Source: Ignelater luminosus
Taxonomy: Eukaryota > Arthropoda > Insecta > Coleoptera > Elateridae
Reading direction: 5' to 3'
DNA length: 64,000 bases
Assembly (NCBI GenBank): GCA_011009095.1
Contig: VTPC01008113.1
Span: forward strand, 65,379-129,378
Part shown: positions 23,084 to 35,754 of the stretch, one piece after another
Position numbering within the stretch: position 1 is the stretch's first letter
Layout of the letters: the number at the start of each line of letters is the position of its first letter
Translations under genes and position numbers: made by a program
Notes under the pieces: generated by a model
Told to the model about the DNA's origin: nothing
Seen by the model: the letters and a program-made list of their open reading frames with translations, nothing else
Database searches by the model: none

Positions 23084-26000
23084 TGTGTTATACAGAAAAT
23101 TATTTGATCAAGAGCTGTTTCTTACTTTTGCATTTATGCTCGTCTGCAAATTACTTCAATGCTACCAAAATTTGAACTGAGCAGGTGACTACAAGGTTTT
23201 GGTAAAACAAGGAAAAAGAAAAAGCTTTTGGCACAAAAATGCCATTTACACTATTAATAGTATACGAAAAGATTGAAGTGTTGATGCTAAAGGAATTTAC
23301 TGATTATCTAGATTACTTCCTCTGAGGAATGTTTCTTCTTTTCAAATCTTTTTGAACATCTCTTCAAACGTCCGTTCATGTATTATTTCATTAGAAGAAG
23401 GTTTCAGTTCAACAAACAGTGGTATGGATGCTTCTTACTTATCGTTAGTTACTGGAGCTGACTTAATGTTTGGATGTCAAATTTGGAATGAGAATCAGAG
23501 CGTGTATCTGCGTAGCAAGCAACAATCTCAAAAATATTATCTCGCATTGTTGGTTGACTTCTCCGAAAGTTTGCCTTTAGTGTTTTTCCATATTCCTATT
23601 TAGTCTTGAAGATGTCAGGTACCGAGTCTCGAATTCTAAATACGCTGTATATCTCCACGGGAATACAGAATATTCTACTCAAATTATAAAATACTATAGA
23701 AGTTATACAAAATCTTTTGACAAGTAGGTTAACTCTGAGGATCTCAAGACAAAAAAGATCAAGACTTACAGAAAAAAAAATATTCATTTGCTCCAACGCT
23801 GAAGTTACTAGCATAATCAATGTTGGCCAAAGCAATTTGGCATAATAGAAAAATAATTTTTGGAAGAACTGTAAGAACCGAAAGCTTGGAAAGTAGAAAC
23901 TGACTGATAGTCTTATGAATGAAATTAGACCATAACTGTCATGAAATCAAATTCTCGCTTTATCTATATTCAAGTAAAACTACCAACCATCGAGCTACCT
24001 AAATTTGTTAGATTTTGATTCATCTTCAGTATGTTTATGGGATATTTCTCCATGGAGGCTTTGGAATTGCTTGAGTTTGAGGTTAGTTTGGTTACGAAAC
24101 AACAGACTTCTATCGTTATCTCTAAATATCACAAGGAGTTTAATTTGTAAGGAATGTACACTTGTACAAATGTTACTGATTTTGAAGAGACAACAAGATG
24201 TGTGCGTAGATTTCATTAAATGTAACTGAATTTAAAGAAAAACAAAATAAAAACAACAAAATCCATAAAAATCTGAATTTGAAATACTCAGTATAAGTTT
24301 TTATTTTCCCAAGCCGAAAGTAAAGAATTATTTGGTTAGGTCGTATTTTAAAATAACCACGGACAGCATTAAAAAGCTTAAATCCAGGGATTTCAGATTT
24401 AAAGAATCTTTTGGGAGTATTTCTAAAAGAGAGACACGTAAAAGACTGAAGGTGTCACCTTTAGGAATCCCTGAGTTTTCATATGCTAAAATATTCTATA
24501 AATTACTTTCTAGAGAAAAACCAGAAACTCCGAGTTAGGCTAGTATTATAGCTTCTAAGCTTCAAACTTTAAATATATTCCAATCACATCACCACTCGCA
24601 TTGCATAAAAATACATTAATATAATCCCAAAAAGTTACAGCAATTTTAGTATGTAATCTTTTAGTGTAAACATTAACAAATTGTTTATTCTTATAATAAG
24701 AATAACATACTATAGTATACGACGTTGAATGAATGAAATCTGAGATTGAATGGAATCATCATCTTTGCTTAAAATTGAGAGATTTTCTAGAATACCTATT
24801 TTGTTAGGCTTTCGTTTCCAATTTCTATCATTTCTTGTGCCTGAAGAAATTCCATCTTGGCTGATGATGGAATCGATTACAGACAACTGCTCACTGATTC
24901 CGTCTCACATGATTTTCTATTAGGAAAGAATGAAATGGATTTATTTGTATTAAAAAATGTGATGTGTTATGAAAACAAGAATAAATTAAAATACTGATTG
25001 GTCTAGATTATACGGTATTTGTTATATTATATTAAAAACAGTGACCGACTTGTGGTAACGACATACAATTATAGACCCTCAATCATGATTGACGTGGGTT
25101 TGACAATGATTACCGGTCAACCGCAGGTGTTTGTCCCATGTAATGATAGATGGATTTAAATTTGAAAAAATACAATGAAACCCGAAAAGGCAATCTAGCA
25201 ACCTTTTATAATAATAATTTAAATTCTTTGCCATGGTTGTTGAGACATTGCCGTCATTTGGTCTTCCAAATAAATAAACGTATAAAAGCAGTAAGCTGGT
25301 AAACAAGAAAGTTCTACAAATGGTCGAACGGCGAAAAAAATTACTTTAAACTTTTTTTATTTGCTCGGTGATATAAAAGATTTAAAAACTTTTGTTAACG
25401 CTATATATTTTTTAATCTTTAAGTGTTTACACTTTTTTCAATAATACAGTTGCCGCTGCGCGGTCACTCAACCAGAATTTTATTGCCTTTTCCGTAAAAA
25501 TGTTAAAACTTTTAATGAGATCGTATTTCCTTCTACTTGTCAAAATTAATTTTTTTAATGACAACTAATTGCATTTTGTTCAATTTAAATCGCTTTCGTT
25601 TTCTTTTTGGAAGGAAAAGGTTTTTGTTAATCCAAACAATCTGGAAAATTCTAATTAAAAAGAATTTATTTCTCCATCATGAAAAAACAGTTTTATGCAC
25701 GGAAATTATTTAAAAAAAATTCATTTCATTCTTATTGCTTTATAGAGTTTGAGTAGTCCAATATTCGAGATGCAGAGTTTTCTGCAGCAATGCAATCGAG
25801 ATTTTTAGATTTTCATGCACAAACCTTTAATTCACGCCACTGTAATTACTGATTGCTTTTTCGCGGTTTGACAAGGTAGGGTTTGATTACATAATAGGCA
25901 TCTATCTAGACTCTAGAGTACGCATTTTTGAGCTGATGAGCTTCAGGATATCTAAAGGTTACTTGAGCGGGTTCAGTTCGTAAGCTGTGCAGTTCTTAGT

Positions 26001-27309
26001 TTTTTGTAAATGTATATGATTAACTTTGTCACAGTTCAATTAGAACGATCACTAAAAAGTCTGACAAAGACCAGAAAAGCCAAAATCTGTACCTGATTCC
26101 AACTTAAATATCTAAATAGCCAAAAAATTGTTGTGCATTCATACGACACAAAAAGCTTGAGTCATTCCTCACAAAGACTTAAATTGAGTTCTTGGGCAAA
26201 ATCATTCCAAGCAATAGATAAGAATCATGCCCATCTATGGTTTTGATAACAACTAATATATTTCTTAAAAAGAAAAATGGACCGCTACAAAAGACTACTC
26301 TTCAATAAAAGACGGAAATTTAGAAAAAATCACCAGGATGGACCAAGAAAAAACTGAGGTAGAGTAGTTTGTTAGGAATTTGGCTTTTCCTTTAGATTTC
26401 ACGTTAACCTTTAAATAAGTCTAACTTGACTAACTAACCAAATCTACTTTACTATTTTGGGAAGAGTTGAGTCCTTGTTGGCTTCCTCATGTTTGTAGGG
26501 TCCGTGTTTTTGCATTATCTAAGTCTTTACGATCTTTAGGTACATGTTAAAGTTCAATTTTGGTTTTAGATTTTATGCATTGTTGATTCCTACAAAACTA
26601 TGTTCTGTTTTAATTTTCGATTTATCTTTTAAGTTTGATGTTATCATTTACCTAAGGTTCGTGACAAGCTTAATAGAAATTGACATTTGACAACAGTGAC
26701 AATTGTAGAAATAATCATGAAACTTCTCAAATCAAGAATTAAAGAAATTTTCAAGAAGCCTTGCCTTGCCAAAAGCTTCGCGCTCAATTATCTAAGCAGT
26801 CTTAGGAACTTAAAAAACGATTTTCTATTTCCTTTATTAAATGAAATCGGCGAGCTTGGTATGGATGTCTAGTTCAGCCAACATGGTCAAAAATTGTTAG
26901 TAACAGTATGGCGTGTGGGAAACTTGAAAACGTACAAGGATGCTTTGGTTATCACATATTCTAAGCTCCATGTAGCTTTGGGTCAAAGCGGATCAAAAAT
27001 CTCGGGTGTATAGAGTCGATGCTTGTCAAAATTCACATTTTAAATTTTTAGCGTACAAAGTTCCTCCAGTTTTCAAGATATAATCTCGACTGACGTGTTG
27101 ATAAATTTCTTACTTACTTATGCCATTGGTTTATTAATTACCAGAGACGCCAGCAGAAATAGCGTTAGCAGAGAGCTTTTGCTTACGTATAATCTTTCTT
27201 TTACGGTTGCTCTAAATATCTTTATGTGGCTTCTTCTATATGTGTTCTTCAATTCTTATCGTCATCTATTTGGTTTTTCTATCATTTCAATTCTAGTTCA
27301 GACTCACTC
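23084..27309. other. Intronic stretch without identified features
   Basis: Several short frames (for example 23352-23603 and 24332-24538) have protein-like composition but no family resemblance and no splice-site support that I can defend. A decayed element is possible in 23300-24540 and again around 26680-27060. The rest is AT-rich. Confidence 0.35.
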
Positions 27310-27930
27310 CTTGTGAGGTAAGTAAGATATGGGTAGTGGTTCCTCCCGTACCTGTCCCTGATAATCCGCGCCTGGCCCGCTACTGTTCTTGTTTTGTAGC
27401 TGTCTCTTGGTAACCTGCATTATGAGAAGCGGGTTAGTTGTCCCTATCCTTCTTCACCCGTGTGTGTCGTTGCCCTGAGGGAGAGGCGCGACTATCAGCG
27501 CTGGCGTTGCTTTCTTCCCAAAATCCCATTTTGCCACTGCCACAATCTGTTCCAAGCGACACCTCTGCAAGCTGACCCTGACAAGCAACTTCAAAAAAAC
27601 CCATTTTGTGAGTTCAAACTCTCCTTCGGCGTTCGTTGTTCGCTTCTAACCATATGCATTGCCCCACCAATAGCCGGCCTTTAACAACATCCGGGATCAA
27701 CACATTTCATATTATCTGTTACATTTCCAAATACGAATTCCAGCGCGCCGTCATACATCTGCACTCCACTTCACTCCATCCGGACGTAGCGTCGTCTCTC
27801 TGATCATTGCTACTCACAATTATTACTCCTGCTACTGCTATTACTGCTGCCACTTCGTCCCAGAATAAGGACCGTATCTACCTCGCAAATCCACTTACCC
27901 ACAACCTTCAGCCGAAGAGGTACCAATAGG
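27310..27930. other. GC-rich block of unknown origin
   Basis: Composition changes abruptly after CTTGTGAGGTAAGTAAG (a perfect splice-donor-like string near 27313-27325). The block has strings such as GTCCCTGATAATCCGCGCCT and GGCGCGACTATCAGCGC and then fades at about 27930, right before the long hairpin. A 74-codon open frame (27460-27684) has no recognisable motif. It could be a fragment of a GC-rich transposon or the end of an unidentified exon. Confidence 0.4.
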
Positions 27931-27933
27931 TGT

Positions 27934-28108
27934 ACATTAGTAATGAGACTCGAGAATGCATGTAAACACAACACAAACTTGAAAGAACAAGGCTTCATGC
28001 CAATAAAACAGTATTTGCGGCATTATCGATCTGTTTTATTGGATAAAACCTTGTTCTGTTAAAGTTTGTACTGTGTTTACATGCATTCTTGAGTCTTATT
28101 ACTAATGT
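27934..28108. repeat. 175-nt near-perfect hairpin, 78-bp arms
   Basis: Arm 27934-28011 begins ACATTAGTAATGAGACTCGA and ends CCAATAAAACAG. Arm 28031-28108 is its inverse complement with roughly 9-10 differences plus compensating one-base shifts. The loop is 19 nt. A transcript in either direction would fold into a dsRNA of about 78 bp. No transposase, and no clear target duplication flanks the arms. Confidence 0.85.
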
Positions 28109-28276
28109 CGGAGACTGTACCTAAAACGACCAACGCTGACAAACAAGCAAGCAAATATACCGCACAACTAACAGTAACTCACACTGATTTAGTTGATTTG
28201 TATGCAAGATCTAGGAAGCAGGCCATAAATGTTCTGCAAGTGATTTGAAATAATCCGAAGTTCTCTCTTAAGGGAG

Positions 28277-28317
28277 AAGCGCTTTTGTAGAGATCTGAAT
28301 TGCCATTAAAAGCGCTT
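28277..28317. repeat. Small inverted repeat AAGCGCTTTT
   Basis: AAGCGCTTTT (28277-28286) and AAAAGCGCTT (28308-28317) are exact complements around a 21-nt loop. Confidence 0.6.
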
Positions 28318-30760
28318 TAAATCCATTGAAGACCGCTTTAGGGATGTTTCAAAGATGCTTTCAAGGTTGCTATGTTTGAATACCAAGATTGTTCTATGAT
28401 TGGTGTAGTTATTCTACTAATAATAGGTAGCACAACTGTGTATCCGTTTTACATGACATACACATCTGTGTTTTAACAATGTAGAAATTAGCAAGCACAA
28501 AGTGACACCCGTCGCGCTTCCTCCTCTTCTATATACTTCTAGCCTTCTTGTATAGGAAACTAACGTTGAGTGAAAACTTATACTTCCGCACCCGCCCACG
28601 GCGGCCAAGAATCAAGCTTTTTCTTTCGAAAAAACAAAAAACGTCTTAAAAGATACGCGAGAAAAGCTATTTTGGAATTGTCCAGACACGTTTTGAATTA
28701 TTGTATAAATTGGAATAATTGCGGTTCCGGAAGCAAATCGTTATCTTAACAAAAACTTACACGATATTGATTTTCAGTAAGTAAATAAGGCATCAGGCAT
28801 TTTAAAAACGTGAGAGGAGGATGCTTTAACATATGGCTATAATAGGAGGAATGAATAGACAAAGCTGACATGACGGTTAAAAGTCAATCCTGGTAAAAAT
28901 CAAATCCTCTATGCAGGGGTCCAAAAATTCACTTCAATTAAAAATAACTAAAGGCAATTCACAACTATTTAAGATTTTTATAAAAAATTTAAAATTAAGA
29001 CAGTTAAGTCTCTTGGCTATTTCAAAGACAAATTATTCAATGCGTCCCTACCTTTTACACCGATATTTATGAGGTAGCAGTTTTAGGCGAACAATTATAT
29101 GAAAAGTAAGAATGTAATTTTAAAATTTTTAATAAAATCTACCGCAATTATTATTAAAGTTTCATGTAATTAAATAATAACAATTTAATAAATAAAGTAA
29201 AAGTTATGTTTATATGCGTCATTTATCACAACGAAAGCATTTAATTATCAAGTAATGCTATTTTATATCTGAATTTATGTTAATATTGTTTATTTTATTC
29301 TAGATCAGTTATTTTGATGTTATTAAATTATACTTATATAATTAACATAACTATGTCAAGGTTCTACACTAAAATATGAAAATTAAATCTTTAATGTTTT
29401 ATAAACGCTTTTATAAAATTTGTTCGTTTCAGACACTTTTGGTAGCATCCTGTATGAATACAGTTTTTTGGTAATCACACAAGAAAGTGAATTTTGAATT
29501 GGGAAGCTGTCTGTTTTTGGGCAAACAAACATTTCCTCTGCAAATTAATTATTTATTTCCGGTTGTACGTCGCATAATAATAAATTGTTCTTATTATTAT
29601 TATTATTATTATTATTATTCGTTTCAACTGCACTTAGGAAAAATAAGCAATAACATACGCACATGACACAAGTATAAAAGGGCAACGAAAATAATTTTTA
29701 TTCTCAAACAGTACAAGAAGATATGAAACACCCTATATGTATACAAAAAAGTTTGATAAAAGGATGAATCAGTCAACGTCATATAACGTGCAAGTATTAA
29801 ATCAATAGTTCTAATGCTAGTCACAGTAGTTACGTTAAAAGAAAGTATAGCACACAAGCTGAAACAATGACTTCACGTAGACGTGTATGCACGTTTGTAT
29901 CCGTATCGTAGAGGTCAATAGAGATCAGTGAAATCCGTGTTTATTTGAGAACATAAAATGTCTTGTTTTTCCTTTTTATTATTTTTAGTGCCGTTATCAC
30001 TGTAGTCGGAAACCAGCAAAAAGCGATTAAAACTCGAAAAAATAATCTACCCAGAATGAAATTTAAATATATTTATATTTACAACTAAACATTCAAAAAT
30101 TAGTATTTGTAATTAATTTATGCATTTATAAATAATACTTGAAAGATAGTGCTTTTACAGCATACATACTAAGCCAAATTCTAACTATTGCATCTCGCTA
30201 AATTAAAAAAGCGTCAAAATTGTCTACTGTACTCACGAAACAGTCAAGCACGACGCAATATCATACTTACTGCAATTTTTTAGTATGATTTCTATGAAAA
30301 CTTTAATGTTCATAGTTAGCTGAACAATGTTCGAGTTTTCTTTATTCATTTTGAAATTTGAAAATGTTATCCCCTGTTGTCCCATGTGAATTTAAGTTGT
30401 AATATGAGAAAAAGTTTATATTTTATAAGGAAGTAAAAATTAGCTGCGGAAATTTGCGGGTCTTTTAGTAATCGCTTTTATTTTAGAATAAAAAATCTGG
30501 GAATGCAAAGCATAACCACAACGAATTTCGTTTTGTTAAATTTTTCAAATTTTGGCGGCTATTTTGACCATGTTAGCGAGGTGATATCAAAAAGATAAAA
30601 GTATACGTTTCTCTTATTTTTTTATGTAAAATACGATTCAAAAGTAAAAAAAATTTTGAAAACTTCAAATTTTGGCGGCCAAAAAACGAAGACAGCACAT
30701 TGTTTTTAGTTTTTGATGTAGAATTGAACTAAAGTCAAAATTGCAAAATTTAAAAAATGC
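28318..30760. other. AT-rich intronic stretch
   Basis: A modestly GC-richer piece at 28480-28610 (CACCCGCCCACGGCGGCC) has no identity. ATCCTGTATG at 29447 and CACCCTATATGTATA at 29727 resemble short-repeat termini. The remainder is plain. Confidence 0.4.
29590..29619. repeat. (TTA)n microsatellite
   Basis: About ten uninterrupted TTA/ATT units. Confidence 0.95.
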
Positions 30761-31110
30761 GGACGGACGGACAGGCAGACAGACAGACCAAGTTTAAAAA
30801 GAAATCGGTGAAGTACACCTCGTGAATGCCCCTTGTTAAAAACTAAATCGATATCATATATAATATCACTATGTCGACAAATCGCCATTTTTGATCTCGA
30901 TTATCTCTAAAAGTATTCGAGATATCAAAAGACCGATTATGTATCTGTAATCAGAAGAAAATTCTAAGCTAATTTCATATATAACATGTCCTGTAAAGTT
31001 ACGGCAACATGACAACAGATCAACAGACAGACTATGCCGAAAAATCGCCATTTTCGAACTTGATTATCTCGAAAACTAACATGGCAACAGACCAACAGAC
31101 AGACGGAATG
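30761..31110. repeat. GGAC/AGAC microsatellite and diverged ~160-bp duplication
   Basis: GGACGGACGGACAGGCAGAC followed by AGACAGACC at 30761-30789. Then AAATCGCCATTTTTGATCTC (30877) is repeated as AAATCGCCATTTTCGAACTT (31039), both followed by GATTATCTC. AACAGATCAACAGACAGAC (31013) recurs as AACAGACCAACAGACAGAC (31085). This looks like the tail of an unidentified repeat element carrying (CAGA)n-type motifs. Confidence 0.55.
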
Positions 31111-34100
31111 TACGAATTCAGATACGAATTTTTTTTAATTTCGTCGATAAAACAAATAAATAAATAAAATAATTTCCATTTTCTACATCACTTTGGATAG
31201 CAGAGACGCCAATAACACCCTATATACAAAATATTTAAGCAATTCTGAGAGTTATTTAGTTTTGACCGGTTTTTCGTCATTTCCGACCAGTGTGTGTTAC
31301 CTCTAAACTTGGACATTACTACTGCTTTATACATAATGTACGGTTTCCGTAGACATCTAGTCTCCACTGGATAGCTTAAGCGCCCACGAGAAACTCTATG
31401 TAGTATTTTTACCGAAAAGCTTTATAAATCTAAATCATACTCATAAATTCGTAATTAAGTGACAAGAGATCTTATATTAACTATCAATAAGACTATTAAA
31501 CCAACAAATTTAAAACTTGTACCAGATTCCTCTTGCAAGCTTTTAATATTATTCTAAATTCAATTTTGATTTAACTTGACAATATCAAAAAGAATTTCAA
31601 GTGTATCAAGCTAAATTTTCAAGGTACTCACAAATAAAAAGATATCGCCAGATTTTTTTTCCATTAAGGGATGTAATACATAATTCAAATGTATTAGAAC
31701 CGTGCTGTCTTCATGAATTTTAATTTCCATCACTTTAATCCTGTGATATATCAGCTATTACCTTTTGTAAGACGAAGCAGTGTATAGATAAAAAGAAATA
31801 GAAAACTGGAATTAATTCCCTTCTAGAAACCCTATTTATTACAACTGACTAAACTTAAATAGTGGCCTTGGGTGTGAGTGTTGAAATATAAGAAAAGAAA
31901 AAACAATTAAAACATAGATAGAATCTACTAAAATTGTTTTCAATTTATTTTTTCTTTTGGACATTGGGTGCAAGAAAAGTTAACATGACACCAACAAGGC
32001 AAAATTGGAAACTCAAAATCAAACGTTCTAAACAACGAAACTGATAAGGTTACGGCGAAGAATTTTCATTAATAAGGATTTTCTCAAGTTATTAATCATT
32101 AGACTTGCAGAATTTTTCCAAATCATCATTTCATTTTATTTTGTCTAAACGTTTTTACAGATAAAAATTATCTCGAGCAACAATAGCTTCCTGAACCAGT
32201 TCGAATTTGAAAGTCGGAATTTTCCACTTTCAATACACCGTCAATATGCACGCTACAAATGATTTTAAGAGAGATAGAAAATAAAACTATGATTCATTTT
32301 TACCACTAAAGAAAATCACTGAAAAGCCAAACCAGTTCGGAATTTCAATGCAAAGCCTTCCGAATACTACCAAGAGACCACCAGGTTTTGATTTTCAATC
32401 TGCTATTGTAAGATGAGAAATTTATTAGGTAGTTATGACTACCTATTCAAGCTTCTGTATGACCAAAATACCCTATTACACAGAACATTCAGTCTTGAAT
32501 TAAATACTCTGCATTCCAACTTAGATTTTTTGACTTTTCCAGGATTTTAATGAAATTTTTCTGAAACTTCTATGTATCTATTCCAATCTATTACTATTCA
32601 TGAGAGTTGTTTCCACACGCCACGATCGGTAAGGTTCACAATCTCTTATTTTACCTGCTGCGGTCCTAACTTCTGCAGAAATAATGATTTGAAGTTAGCT
32701 ACAAGTTTTTGAAGTAATCCATTCAATCGATCAAATAAGAATAAATTTGCAACTATTAAAAAACACGATCGTTGCGACCTCTATTAAAAAACGAATACGA
32801 AGGTGAATAATACTGTAGCGAAGCACGTCGTCAAAATTAATCAGAAGGATATAGAAAGTTGTAAAATCGTCAGATCTGGGGATGTATTGTTAGCTTTGGC
32901 AACGGTGGCTCACAGCTGTTGTTGGCCTCTCTTCCGCCATATTTAAAAAAATTAGAGGCACTTGTTGGTTTATGGTTTTTCTAAATTCAAAACTCAAATC
33001 ATGTCAGCGGTCTTAAGCAAAGATTGTTCCCATAGGAATTCTCTTGGCCTCCAAAGAAAAAACGCAGGTCCCTCCTGGAACTCCAAAATCGACATGATGG
33101 AGGATGCTTGTGAAATACTAGCCACGTGGTAAGTCTACTTTTGCGCCCCTTAACAAGTTGCGCCTACGACACCTAATGTTTTGAGCTGGCCCTGTTAGTG
33201 ACGTCCGTATTTTTGCTGTTATTAGAAATTCCAGACAATATCATTAAATCCTTCGACTTTTATTTATATTTCCCTAATTACATGAGATTTCCATGACTTT
33301 TTTCTGACTTTCCCAGATTTACTCTGTTTTCCAGACGAAACCGAACTCTGTACTCAGTTTTGCTGATTATTTGATAGTTTTCATTGGATAGAGGCAAAAA
33401 TTGGCATTCTCTAATATACAGTAAGATACAGTAAGCCACTATTATTCATAAATGAATAAGAAAAAAAATAGACTGCAGAGCTATGATTCACAAATTAAAG
33501 TGCAAAACTTTTCTTTAGTCAAGACTGAGAATTTTAGGAAAAGTAAAGGTAAGAACAAGATAGGAGGTAGTGAAAACTATAATGATTACAATTCATCATG
33601 ATCGCATTGCAGTGAATTAACAATTTGGATTTCATTTCATTTTAGAAAATTGAGAAGTGGTAGCAAATCACTTCTGCAAATTTAGAAACCACATGATTTT
33701 TGTGAGGTACTTAAAAGCTTTCATCACGTTTTGACTTCCGATGGTAACATACAACTCTATCACCCACCTAATCATTGCCAAAATACTCTTTGACCCAAAA
33801 CATTGAAACAAACCCAGAACCGCAAAAGTCATTTGTTACTGAAAACCAAAACAAAAGTTATGTAGTCTAATTTTGTTAAATGGTAGTTTTCATTGCAAAG
33901 AAATAAAATTGGATATTCTTTGATATACAATCAGAGATATTGTCTAACAAATGAAGGAAAAATAAACAAAAACCATCATTTACAAATTAGGATAAAATAT
34001 TGAATTACTCTATTTTTCAGTTAATTAATTGCACAACATTATTGCTGCTTGTCCCTTTGTTACCTTAAAACCTTGTTCGAGTGTTCTGAAGTAAAGATAG

Positions 34101-35754
34101 AGATCGAGTTCCATAGAGGTTTAAATAAAATGTGATTCACGGCTGTTGCATGTCTCCGTGTACATATTAAAAAAATTCTTCAGTTAAACAAATCGACAAA
34201 ATAAAATCAACAAACTTCATCTTTATAACTAATTGAATTTTATAACAAGACAATATCATGTACAAGTCATATAAGGAAAAGTTCGAGTGTAAAAACTTGT
34301 TCCTATGTGTACTTGATTATGTAAACATTCACATCTATCAACGCCTTCTCAATATTGGCATTCACAGCTATCACCATACAACTAATTAATTATTCAAAAA
34401 ATGATAATGAATTTAGGCAACAACCTATGTATAATATACCCAAAAGTAAAATAAATATTTAGTTTAGTTTGTAAAATTTAATTACGTTAGAAATTAGGAA
34501 TGTTCCTGTGCAATGTCATTTAGAAATGGGAAATAATATGATAAATGATATTCCCACGTCCATTTGTGCAAAATAAGTCCACCTAAATAATGTAGGATGT
34601 ACACAATGACTAAATATAACTTTAATAATTATACACACTAAACATCAAATTCCGTTTTATGTACTACACTATAATAAAAAAAAATACTAATAATATCAAG
34701 AAACAAACGAATTACAATAAGTGACAAATTAAATGAGAAGCGTTCAGTCAACATAAAACATGGCTAAATTACAGTGAAGGTTTAACCGCGCTGAACGGAT
34801 TCTACTGCGTAAAAATTACTAAATTCGTTATTACCGCTATGTGAGCTGTTATTTCTTTTCTAATGACGTCCGTTATTGTGATGTTTTCGTTCGTAATTAA
34901 CTGGTTAGGATTTATGAATACGGTCAACTGAACTGAAAATATCTCAATTATCACTCATTGTTTTGTTGGCTTTTTTTCTCCTTGTTATAAAACGACAAAT
35001 TTACAGGTTAGAAAAAACATAATTGTGTATGTCAAGCATGAGCTATTTCATTTCATATTCTTACCTTTGGTTTAAAAAACTTAGGTAAGTTGATGAATAA
35101 TTTCGATGGATCGTCCTTTGAAAAAATAGATGGCTTCCCACATTAGAAAGACGAATTCGAGTGTAGTTTTTCTACAAAGCCTTTAACCACTACTTAACGA
35201 AAGATCGTGTGTGATGAATAGCCATCTTTTTCTTAAGCACTTAAGCGGTTCCACTAAGCAAAACAGAGTTGATTCAAACCATAAAAAATGAAAAAGATGA
35301 GCGACAAGCAAAAAAAGGTTTTTTTCTATAAAACTCGTAAAACTGTAACTAGAAGCTTAAATGAGAAAATTTCCATTACCGAGACCAATTTCAAATTGAA
35401 ATGTTTTCGATTTATACTGAGAAAAAAAATGTTTGACTTTTTCACACTAACCAATAAATGAAGCAGCAGATTGTTTTATTTTTCCAATCGTGACTTTCCT
35501 ATTTATTTTTATAATTTCCGTAACTTTTCTAATGTCTGAAGAAGTTAACAACAAACTGCTCGTACATGTAAAAGTACATTGAAATCACAATAAACAACTT
35601 CTATTAATATACAGGGTTGTACAAGACATTTAAAAATTATCTTCAACTATACGGAGTGTTCCATAAAAGCATGTCAAAACCCCATATATTTTGCTAGTTT
35701 CTTATTTCTGGTTCATTGCCGATTACAGCAATATACAAATGCAATAGTCTAAAA
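31111..35754. other. Intronic stretch without identified features
   Basis: ACACCCTATATACAAAA at 31215 and TACAGGGTTGTAC at 35611 resemble termini of the dispersed short repeats. Around 32880-33210 composition is less AT-rich (CGTTGCCAAAGC-type and GCGCCTACGACACC strings), compatible with an old repeat I cannot name. The rest is AT-rich. Confidence 0.35.
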
